Assembly: GCF_009720655.1 (NCBI RefSeq)
Contig: NZ_WNKS01000009.1
Span: 62,001-126,000, forward strand
From: Rhodoblastus acidophilus
GTDB taxonomy: Bacteria > Pseudomonadota > Alphaproteobacteria > Rhizobiales > Beijerinckiaceae
Reading direction: 5' to 3'
Length of the DNA stretch: 64,000 nt
In this document: piece by piece, positions 51,242 to 58,829 of the stretch
How the letters are laid out: each line of letters begins with the position of its first letter
How positions within the stretch are numbered: the stretch's first letter is position 1
Position numbers and translations under genes: made by a program
The notes under the pieces: generated by a model
The model's database searches: none
What the model saw: only the letters and a program-made list of their open reading frames with translations
What the model was told of the DNA's origin: nothing

Positions 51242-51672
51242 TCGCTCGCTGATGCAGCAACCGGCTGCCAGATAAAAGATCTATCAGGCGGGCGGGATGC
51301 CTTAAGTGGCGAGACCTTTGTCGCTGCCGGTTGACAAGGCCTTTTCCGCCCGCGTCAGCGACACCGCCAGTTGGGACACGATCGGCCTGTGTCGCATGCG
51401 CCGAGATTTTGTCGACACTGATCGAGCGGATGAAGCGCGTCAATCTGACAGGCGTTCGACAGCGAGGCGGGCGCATGGTTCCCTCCGGCCGCGCCGTATC
51501 GATATCGAAGCCAGAAAATAGACGATCAACACAACCGCCGCGATCGGCGGGGCGAACCGGCTGCTCTTAGGACAAGGCGAGCAGATTCCGAAACTGTCTC
51601 GCCAGTCATAGCGCCTGACAATGGCGAGAGGCGCCTCCCCAACCGCTTGTGATGACAAGAGGAAATCCAGCA
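51242..51672. other. gene-free interval before cytochrome b561
   Basis: About 430 nt in which short frames on both strands look like noise. No repeat, RNA or strong promoter stands out; it should hold the promoter of the b561-fusion operon. Confidence 0.4.
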
Positions 51673-52329
51673 ATGGCTTCGACAGATCAACCAACGTCGG
51701 TTCAGGTTTGGGATCCTCTCGTCCGCTACGGCCACTGGGCATTGGTGATTGCGTTTGCCGTCGCCTATCTCAGCGGCGAGGACGAGGCCGGCGGTCCCGA
51801 TCAGCTTCACGTCTGGAGCGGATATGCCGTCGGGTTCATCGTGGCGGTCAGGGTGCTTTGGGGGCTGGTCGGCACAGGTCACGCCCGGTTCAGCGATTTC
51901 GCCTATGGCCCGATGACGGCGCTGAGGTATTTCGCCGACGAGCTTCGCGGACGCGCCAAGCGCACTATCGGTCACAGCCCCGCGGCGGCATACATGATCG
52001 CGGCGCTTCTGCTTTGCCTGACGGCGACCGTCGCGACCGGGCTCGTCGCAAACAGCGATGCCGGGAAAAATCCGCGCGCGAGCGCCCACGGCCTCGTCAT
52101 CGCGCAGGCGCACGCGGATGAGCACAAGGGCCGCTCCGAAAGGGACGGCGGCAAGCACGGAAAGGGCGGGGAAAGCGTCGTCGGTGAGGTGCATGAAGCG
52201 CTCGCGAACATCACTCTCGGGCTGATAATCCTGCACATTCTTGGCGTAGGCGTGGCCAGTGTCGCGCATCGCGAGAACCTCGTGGCCGCCATGTTCAGCG
52301 GCCGGAAGCGCTCGGGAGATGAGGGCTGA
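51673..52329 (+). CDS. cytochrome b561-family membrane protein
   Basis: 218 aa with four membrane helices. Heme-ligand candidates lie in RYGHWALVIAFAVAYLSG (about 22-40), QLHVWSGYAVGFIVAVRVLWGL (about 46-67) and VHEALANITLGLIILHILGVGVASVAHREN at the C-terminus. A His/Lys/Glu/Gly-rich stretch (HADEHKGRSERDGGKHGKGG) near 150-170 precedes the last helix. The protein moves electrons at the membrane, often from quinol to a cytochrome. It is 20 nt before the permease-ATPase fusion, so one transcript is likely. The start has GAGGAA upstream. Confidence 0.85.
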   Translation: MASTDQPTSVQVWDPLVRYGHWALVIAFAVAYLSGEDEAGGPDQLHVWSGYAVGFIVAVRVLWGLVGTGHARFSDFAYGPMTALRYFADELRGRAKRTIGHSPAAAYMIAALLLCLTATVATGLVANSDAGKNPRASAHGLVIAQAHADEHKGRSERDGGKHGKGGESVVGEVHEALANITLGLIILHILGVGVASVAHRENLVAAMFSGRKRSGDEG

Positions 52330-52349
52330 GACGGGACGAGGTGGATTCC

Positions 52350-55300
52350 ATGCGGATGTCCGAACCGCGCCTCACTCCGCTGCAACCCGGCGTCGCAACC
52401 ATGACGCTCGGGACGTTTACGGGACGATTGCTCGTCATCGTCGTCATCGCCGCGCTTGCCGCCGCCATATGGCAACTGAGCGACATCCTGATTTTGTTGT
52501 TCGGCGCCATCCTGCTCTCCATCGGGCTCTGCGCGGCGGCGCGGCTGATCGCCCGATACGCCCACATTCCCAGAAGCATCGCGCTGGCGGTCGTTTTCAT
52601 CCTTGGGCTAAGCGTGTTTGTCGCGGCGCTCTGGGTGTTCGGCTCGACCATAGCGGCCCAACTCAACGACGTGATCAAGGCCACGCCCGCCGGGTTCAAG
52701 CTGTTCATGGCCTGGATCGCCCAGTTCCCCTATGCGCAAAAACTGCTCGAACAGGTGCGCGGCTTGAATGTCATGGACGCGACCGGTTGGGCGACGACAG
52801 CCGTCACGAGCGTCGGCGGTCTGCTCACGCGCGCGCTCGCCTATGGCGTGGTCGCGCTGTTTGTGGCGATCTATCTGGCAGCCCAGCCGGAACGTTACCG
52901 TCATCTGTGCCTGCGCCTCACGCCTCCCGAACAAAGGCCGATCGCGGAGAATTTCTTCGATGTCACCGGCCAGGTGTTGCAGCGCTGGCTGGTCGGCCAG
53001 CTTGTGGTGATGGCGACGATTGGCGTGCTCAGCGGTTGCGGCTTGTGGCTGTTGGGCATCGAAGCCGCCTTCGCGCTCGGACTCATGGGCGGGATGCTCT
53101 CCTTCATCCCATATGTCGGCGCCATTATGGCGGCGGTCCCGGCCACATTGGTGGCTTTGACGCAGGGACCGACTTACGCCGCCTCGGTCGTCGCCATGTA
53201 TGTGGTCGTCCATTTCGTCGAGGGGAATTTCATCACCCCGATGGTGCAGGCGGAAGCGACAGCTTTTCCGCCGGTGCTCGCCATTCTCTCCACGGTGGCC
53301 TTCAGCGTCCTGTTCGGTCCGATCGGGGTGTTGCTGGCCGCCCCGCTCACGCTGGTTCTTTTGGCCACGATCGAGGTTCTCTACGTCCAGCAAGGGTTGG
53401 GCGAGGCGCCGGAAGGCGAGGCGCCGCCGGGCGCCGCCAAGAACCGCGCCACGGCGGCGCGCGCGGAAACCGCCGCGGATCAGGGACTGACCGCAGCCGA
53501 GGCCGCCGACCGGTTGCGGCAGGATGGCCCGAACCTGCTGCCTCAGGATCACCAGCGCGGCCCGTTCCGCATCATTGTCGACGCCCTGCGCGAGCCGATG
53601 CTGCAATTGCTGCTGGCCGCCGCCGTCATCTATCTGTTCATCGGCGACCTCTCGGGCGCCCTGGTTCTCCTCGCTTTCGCGGTCCTGAACGTCGTCCTTG
53701 TCGTCGTCCAGGAAAGCCGCATGGAAAACGCGCTGGCGGCGCTGAAGGATCTGACCAGCCCGGGCGCCTTCGTCATTCGTGACGGCCAGCGTCAGCGCGT
53801 CGCGGGAGCTGACGTCGTCGCCGGCGACATTGTGGTCCTCATGGAGGGCGATCGCGTCCCAGCCGATGCGCGCCTGCTTGAGGTCGCGGGCCTTGAGATC
53901 GATGAATCCTTGTTGACGGGCGAATCCGTCCCGGTGCGCAAGGCGCTTGGCGATGGGGAAACCGGGGACGCCCGCCCCGGCGGAGACGACAGCCCGAACG
54001 TCTGGTCCGGCAGCCTGATCGTGCGCGGCGCCGGTGTCGCGCGCGTGTTCGCCACGGGCGCGCGCACGGAAATCGGCCGCATCGGCGCGTCGCTCGCCGC
54101 CGTCGAAAGCGCGCCGACGCCGCTCCAGATCCAGACCCGCAAGCTGGTGACGATCTTCGCCGTGCTGGGCATCGGATCGTCGGTGGCGCTGGCCGTGGCC
54201 TATGGCTTGCTGCAAGGCGACTGGATCAAGGGCGTGCTGGCCGGCATCACCCTGGCGATGGCGACGCTGCCGGAGGAGTTTCCGCTCGTCCTGACGGTGT
54301 TCATGGTGCTCGGCGCCTGGAGGATGTCGCAGAAAAAGGTGCTGACGCGGCGCTCGGCCGCCATCGAGGCGCTGGGCGCGGTCACCGTGCTGTGCACCGA
54401 CAAGACCGGCACGCTGACGCTGAACAAAATGACCGTCGCGGCGCTGGTGGCCGATGGTGAGACTTGGGCCGTTTCATCTCAGGCGGGACCAGAGCTGCCG
54501 GAGCAGTTTCATTCTCTCGTCGAGTTTTCGATCCTGGCGAGCCGCCCCGATCCGCTCGACCCCATGGAGCGGGCGTTTTCCGATCTCGGCGAGAAATTCC
54601 TGAAACAGACCGAGCACATCCATGCCGATTGGACGCTGGCGCACGGCTACCCGCTGCAGCCCGCTCTGCTGGCGATGTCGCAGGTCTGGCGAACCAAGGG
54701 CGGAACGGGTTTTGTGGTGGCCGCCAAGGGGGCGCCGGAAGCGGTGGCGGATCTTTGCCATCTTCCGCCTGAACGCATCGAGGCCATGCGCCGCGACCTC
54801 GCCGCTTTGGCGGCGCAAGGCCTGCGTGTGCTGGCGGTGGCGCAAGCGACATGGGCGACCGACGCCTGGCCCGAGACGCAGCATGATTTCGACTTCCACA
54901 TGGTGGGGCTGGTCGGCCTCACCGACCCGCTGCGTCCCGAGGCGCGCGCCGCCGTCGAAGCCTGCGCCGGCGCCGGCATTCGCGTGGTGATGATCACCGG
55001 CGATCATCCGGCGACGGCGCTGGCCATCGCCAGACAGGCCGGCATCCACAGCGATGATGCCGTGACCGGCGCGGAGTTGGAAGGGCTGGACGAAGCCCGG
55101 TTTGACGCCCGTCTGGCGGCCACAAATGTGTTCGCCCGCATCATGCCCGAGCAGAAACTACGGCTGGTTCAGGCCTTCGCCGCAGCGGGCCAGATTGTCG
55201 CCATGACCGGAGATGGCGTCAATGACGCGCCCTCGCTCAAGGCCGCGCATATCGGCGTCGCCATGGGCGGACGCGGAACCGATGTCGCGCGCGAGGCGGC

Positions 55301-56045
55301 CTCGCTGGTGCTGATCGACGACAATTTCGCCAGCCTCGTCACCGCGGTTCGGCTCGGCCGCCGCATCGCCGACAATCTGCGCAAGGCCATGGGCTATATC
55401 CTGGCGGTGCACGTGCCGATCGCCGGCCTGTCGCTGCTGCCGGTGCTGGTTGGATGGCCGATGGTTCTCGGGCCAATCCACGTCGTGTTCCTGGAGCTGG
55501 TGATCGATCCGGTCTCCTCCATCGTGTTCGAGGCCGAGCCGGAGGAAGACGGCCTGATGACCCGCCCGCCGCGCAAACCCGACGCGCCGCTGTTCGACGC
55601 GCCCCTCCTGCTGCACGGCCTGTTGCAAGGCGCGGTGGTGATGGTCGCGGCGCTTGGGATTTTCCAGCTTGGGCTCGGCGACGCACATGGCGAGGAGGTC
55701 GCGCGTTGCATGGCTTTCGTGACGCTGGTCATCGGCAATCTCGGCCTGGTGCTGACCAACAGATCGTTGAAGACCAGCGCGTTCCGCGCGCTGACGCGGC
55801 CCAATCGCGCCCTGGTCTTCGTCGTCATCACCAGCATGGTCGCACTGGGGCTCGCGCTGTCCGCGCCCTGGCTGCGCGGCCTGTTCGGCTTCGCGCCACT
55901 GGGATGGCCGCGATTGGCGGAAGCGGTCGGCGCCGCTCTGGCCTGTATCGTGGTGAACGATCTGATCGGCGTCATCTGGCGCTGGTTGGCCGCAAAGGCG
56001 GAGCGGGCGCCGCGATTGCGAGCCAGACCATCATCGAGCCTGTGA
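52350..56045 (+). CDS. AI-2E-family permease fused to P-type cation ATPase
   Basis: 1231 aa in one uninterrupted frame. Residues about 20-350 are an AI-2E family transporter (IWQLSDILILLFGAILLSIGL; LGLMGGMLSFIPYVGAIMAAVPA; VHFVEGNFITPMVQA; FGPIGVLLAAPLT). A ~40-residue Ala/Glu linker leads to a complete P-type ATPase: N-terminal cation-ATPase region from about 385, TGES near 522, phosphorylated Asp684 in DKTGTLT, KGAPE, GDGVNDAP near 954, and C-terminal helices to about 1215. The M4 motif is LPEEFPL. Domain order is permease then ATPase; ligand of neither half is known. Start chosen at ATG 52350 with GAGG 8 nt upstream. Confidence 0.9.
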   Translation: MRMSEPRLTPLQPGVATMTLGTFTGRLLVIVVIAALAAAIWQLSDILILLFGAILLSIGLCAAARLIARYAHIPRSIALAVVFILGLSVFVAALWVFGSTIAAQLNDVIKATPAGFKLFMAWIAQFPYAQKLLEQVRGLNVMDATGWATTAVTSVGGLLTRALAYGVVALFVAIYLAAQPERYRHLCLRLTPPEQRPIAENFFDVTGQVLQRWLVGQLVVMATIGVLSGCGLWLLGIEAAFALGLMGGMLSFIPYVGAIMAAVPATLVALTQGPTYAASVVAMYVVVHFVEGNFITPMVQAEATAFPPVLAILSTVAFSVLFGPIGVLLAAPLTLVLLATIEVLYVQQGLGEAPEGEAPPGAAKNRATAARAETAADQGLTAAEAADRLRQDGPNLLPQDHQRGPFRIIVDALREPMLQLLLAAAVIYLFIGDLSGALVLLAFAVLNVVLVVVQESRMENALAALKDLTSPGAFVIRDGQRQRVAGADVVAGDIVVLMEGDRVPADARLLEVAGLEIDESLLTGESVPVRKALGDGETGDARPGGDDSPNVWSGSLIVRGAGVARVFATGARTEIGRIGASLAAVESAPTPLQIQTRKLVTIFAVLGIGSSVALAVAYGLLQGDWIKGVLAGITLAMATLPEEFPLVLTVFMVLGAWRMSQKKVLTRRSAAIEALGAVTVLCTDKTGTLTLNKMTVAALVADGETWAVSSQAGPELPEQFHSLVEFSILASRPDPLDPMERAFSDLGEKFLKQTEHIHADWTLAHGYPLQPALLAMSQVWRTKGGTGFVVAAKGAPEAVADLCHLPPERIEAMRRDLAALAAQGLRVLAVAQATWATDAWPETQHDFDFHMVGLVGLTDPLRPEARAAVEACAGAGIRVVMITGDHPATALAIARQAGIHSDDAVTGAELEGLDEARFDARLAATNVFARIMPEQKLRLVQAFAAAGQIVAMTGDGVNDAPSLKAAHIGVAMGGRGTDVAREAASLVLIDDNFASLVTAVRLGRRIADNLRKAMGYILAVHVPIAGLSLLPVLVGWPMVLGPIHVVFLELVIDPVSSIVFEAEPEEDGLMTRPPRKPDAPLFDAPLLLHGLLQGAVVMVAALGIFQLGLGDAHGEEVARCMAFVTLVIGNLGLVLTNRSLKTSAFRALTRPNRALVFVVITSMVALGLALSAPWLRGLFGFAPLGWPRLAEAVGAALACIVVNDLIGVIWRWLAAKAERAPRLRARPSSSL

Positions 56046-56166
56046 ACGCAACATTGTCTGGGTGATTTCCGAGCCTTTCAAATCCTGGGCGACACGCAAC
56101 ATTGTCATCGCGATGAGCAACGATTGTCGAGGGCGCACATCGCCCGCAATCTTGAGGAGATCAGTG

Positions 56167-56646
56167 ATGGGAAGCTCTGCTGACAGGATCAAAGACATTG
56201 GGCCGCAGCCGCAATCGTTCGACATCGAACGTGCGACGAAGGAAAACACAAATTACCGTTCCGTCGCCTGGAGCGGTCGCTACCTGCAAGTGACGCTGAT
56301 GTCGATTCCGCCAGGCGGAGACATTGGCCTTGAATTGCATCCGGAGACCGATCAGTTCCTGCGCCTCGACGCCGGTAAAGGCCGCGTGCAGATGGGCGCC
56401 GCGAAGGACAAACTGACTTTTGAAGCGGAGGTTTCGGATGGCTGGTGCGTCTTGGTTCCCGCGGGAACCTGGCACAACATCACCAATATCGGCTCGACGC
56501 CAATGCAGGTCTACACCATCTACGCGCCCGCGCACCACGCGCCCGACAAGGTGCAGGCGACGGCGGCGGCGGCCGCAGCCGACAAAGACGACGAGCCTGC
56601 GGTCTGGTCCGTGCAGTCAAAGCATGCGCCCGACAAACACGGCTGA
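56167..56646 (+). CDS. cupin-domain protein
   Basis: 159 aa from ATG with GAGGAG upstream. The cupin barrel has metal-binding motif 1 IGLELHPETDQFLRLDAGKG (HPETDQ with His and Glu ligands near 56-60) and motif 2 PAGTWHNITNIG (His near 101). The C-terminus is a polar Ala/Asp tail. It resembles stand-alone mannose-6-phosphate-isomerase-like cupins of unknown substrate. It lies 121 nt after the fusion gene and may share its transcript. Confidence 0.85.
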   Translation: MGSSADRIKDIGPQPQSFDIERATKENTNYRSVAWSGRYLQVTLMSIPPGGDIGLELHPETDQFLRLDAGKGRVQMGAAKDKLTFEAEVSDGWCVLVPAGTWHNITNIGSTPMQVYTIYAPAHHAPDKVQATAAAAAADKDDEPAVWSVQSKHAPDKHG

Positions 56647-56974
56647 CCCCTTCACAACGGCTCGCATCGAAGGCGGACGGGGCAATATCAGCTTCGGTGC
56701 GTCATCGCGCCTCACCAAAGCTCACGCCAAAAGTGGGGCCTAGTGGGGCCAAGCTGATCAAAACGCGTTGATCGCCTTGTTGTTCAAGATGTTATGGAGC
56801 GGTCTTGGTGGAGCTGAGGTCCACCAAATTATTGTTCGCTGACGTCCTTCTCTGTCCGTCTGCATATCTCTTATGCCTGATTTATAAGGGGTAAATCTAT
56901 ACCGGCGTCCTTGAACGTTTGTCAGCGTCCGCTGGAATGGCCTATATAGGCTAGGGCAGGAACTAGGGCAGGCA
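56647..56974. other. gene-free interval between cupin and integrase
   Basis: About 330 nt that include direct repeats AGTGGGGCC (56734 and 56744). It is less GC-rich towards the integrase start (about 56770-56960). It could hold an attachment site, but no tRNA or tmRNA 3' end is visible here. Confidence 0.4.
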
Positions 56975-58189
56975 GTGGCGGCGGCTATAGCAAAGACGCT
57001 CAACCGGTTGAACGATCGCTTCATAAAGACCGTGTCGGAACCCGGGCGATATGCTGATGGCGGGAACCTTTATCTATCCGTCTCACCTAACGGGGGGCGG
57101 AGATGGGTGTTCTTTTTCAAGCTGAACGGTAAGCAGCGGGAAGCTGGGCTTGGTTCATTGCGGGACGTCTCGCTGAAAGAAGCGCGGGGCAAGGCCGATG
57201 CGATGCGCAAGGTTCTTGCTGAGGGGCGCGATCCGATCGACGCTCGCAAGACTTGTGAGGCGGGGCCGGCCATCCCGACTTTCGGGGCCTTCGCCGACGA
57301 GTTGGTCGACACCATCGAAGAGGGCTTTCGGAACGAGAAACACCGATACCAATGGAAGCAGACGCTTGGGGACGCCTATTGCGCTGCTATCCGGTCGAAG
57401 CGGGTGGACGAGATCACGGTCGAGGATGTCCTCCGTATTCTTCAGCCGCTATGGCTGCCGAAGCAGGAGACAGCGTCGCGGCTGCGTGGCCGTCTTGAGC
57501 GGGTCTTCGACGCCGCGAAAGCTAAAGGCCTGAGATCGAGTGAGAATCCGGCTCGTTGGAAGGGCAACCTCAAGGAACTCCTTCCAGCTCGCCGCAAGTT
57601 GCAGCGCGGTCATCAGCCGGCCATGCCTTATGCGGACGTGCCCGCATTCATTGGACGTCTTCGAGAAAGGCAGGCGACCTCGGCGCTCGCGCTCGAATTT
57701 CTGATTCTCACCGCCGCCCGCGTAAGCGAGGTCTTGGGCGCAACCTGGGATGAGATCGATTTGGAGGGTAAGCTCTGGACGTTGCCGGCGGAGCGGATGA
57801 AAGCGGGACGCCAGCACCGGGTTCCGCTTGTTTCTCGTTCGATCGACATCTTGAACCATATGAAGGCGGTGTGGGATGCCGAAGGGCAGGAGGCGCGCTC
57901 AGGCTCAGCTCTAGTATTCTTCGGGGCGAAGCGGGACCGTCCCCTTTCCAACATGGCTTTCGCGCAGTTACTCGAACGCATGGGCGAGAGGGGCTTTGTC
58001 CCTCACGGCTTCCGGTCCTCGTTCCGCGATTGGTGTGGGGAATGCACAGACTGCCCCCGAGAAGTTGCCGAAGCCGCTCTCGCTCATGTGGTCGGCAACA
58101 CCGTCGAGCAGGCCTATCGACGCGGCGACGCTTTGGAGAAGCGCCGAAACCTGATGGCTTCGTGGGCGCAGTTCGTCGATCCAGATTGA
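56975..58189 (+). CDS. tyrosine integrase, P4/DUF4102 type
   Basis: 404 aa from GTG with AGGG upstream. The N-terminal DUF4102 arm-binding domain (LYLSVSPNGGRRWVFFFKLNGKQREAGLG at about 30-58) is followed by a SAM-like core-binding region and a C-terminal catalytic domain. Catalytic Arg249 (TAARVSEVLG), His344-x-x-Arg347 (HGFRSSFRDW) and Tyr381 (VEQAYRRGD) are all present, so it should be active. Such enzymes integrate genomic islands into tRNA genes. It is adjacent to a transposase remnant and the CRISPR-Cas locus, which may be its cargo. Confidence 0.93.
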   Translation: MAAAIAKTLNRLNDRFIKTVSEPGRYADGGNLYLSVSPNGGRRWVFFFKLNGKQREAGLGSLRDVSLKEARGKADAMRKVLAEGRDPIDARKTCEAGPAIPTFGAFADELVDTIEEGFRNEKHRYQWKQTLGDAYCAAIRSKRVDEITVEDVLRILQPLWLPKQETASRLRGRLERVFDAAKAKGLRSSENPARWKGNLKELLPARRKLQRGHQPAMPYADVPAFIGRLRERQATSALALEFLILTAARVSEVLGATWDEIDLEGKLWTLPAERMKAGRQHRVPLVSRSIDILNHMKAVWDAEGQEARSGSALVFFGAKRDRPLSNMAFAQLLERMGERGFVPHGFRSSFRDWCGECTDCPREVAEAALAHVVGNTVEQAYRRGDALEKRRNLMASWAQFVDPD

Positions 58190-58316
58190 AGACGGATTGT
58201 AGCCCGTTTCGATAGTTCTGAGCCGAAGCCAGACTGAGGCGAGAGGCATATGACGTGGGGCGGGAAGCGCATGTCTGACGCACGTCAGACTGAAAAGTTT
58301 GGCGGCCGATCGCTAT

Positions 58317-58631
58317 ATGCATCTGCCGTTTTCCCCTTTATCTACGCGATCGGTGGATTGTGAAACCGCCAACCCGAGCGAAGACTTTACGCGCATCGGC
58401 GCGAAAGACCTTTTCACGGACAATGTGTCTTGCGACTTCACCAAAATCGAGAAGGACAAGACGGGCTGGGCTTTTCGCCTGTCCTGCTCGGAAGAAGGAG
58501 GACCGGAATTCAAGGCGCACGGACACCTGTCGCATATGGGCGCCCAGACGATTGCTTTCTTCGTCCAGCGCGATACGGATCGCAAGCACGTGGAGCCGGA
58601 AGTCTTCAACGCCTGCGAACCGCCGAAGTAA
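58317..58631 (+). CDS. hypothetical protein, possibly truncated
   Basis: 104 aa from ATG 58317 (a TTG at 58299 is also possible). It is not recognised. It contains four Cys (DCETANPSEDFTRIG; NVSCDFTKI; RLSCSEEGGPEF; FNACEPP), suggesting an exported protein, but no signal peptide precedes it. No convincing ribosome site is seen. It may be the 3' remainder of a secreted protein interrupted at its 5' end near the integrase. Confidence 0.4.
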   Translation: MHLPFSPLSTRSVDCETANPSEDFTRIGAKDLFTDNVSCDFTKIEKDKTGWAFRLSCSEEGGPEFKAHGHLSHMGAQTIAFFVQRDTDRKHVEPEVFNACEPPK

Positions 58632-58650
58632 TTGTCGCTGCCGCTTGGGT

Positions 58651-58824
58651 TTGTCGTTGCCGTGGAAGGTGACGCGCAGCGCGTTTTCGGCCGAGGATGT
58701 CCGGCTCGGTTTGTACGTGGATTTTCAGCGCGGAAGCCGGCTCGCCTGCGCGGAATGCGGGGGCGAGGGCTGCCCGGTCCACGACACGAAAGACGAGACG
58801 TGGCAGCATAGCCAAAGCGGCTAA
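58651..58824 (+). pseudogene. ISL3-family transposase N-terminal remnant
   Basis: About 57 codons resemble the beginning of ISL3 transposases: LSLPWKVTR, VRLGLYVDFQRGSRLACAEC with the first zinc-finger cysteines, and CPVHDTKDETWQHS. The usual helix-turn-helix and DDE catalytic domain are missing, and the frame ends just before the CRISPR array. No terminal inverted repeats are recognisable. It looks like a decayed element next to the array. Confidence 0.6.
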
Positions 58825-58829
58825 GAGCG

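Noticed and set aside
51090-51476. Minus frame opposite the small Cys-rich gene
   Set aside because: The plus frame has a signal peptide and ribosome site; the minus frame has neither.
51306-51570. Short frames in the gap before b561
   Set aside because: Two overlapping frames with no family resemblance and no ribosome site.
52608-54215. A 535-codon minus frame opposite the permease-ATPase fusion
   Set aside because: Arg/Asp/His-rich shadow without motifs; the fusion on the plus strand has all P-type ATPase motifs.
56734-56752. AGTGGGGCC direct repeat as att site
   Set aside because: Nine bases, adjacent copies only; no matching copy was found at the far side of the CRISPR-Cas locus within the window.
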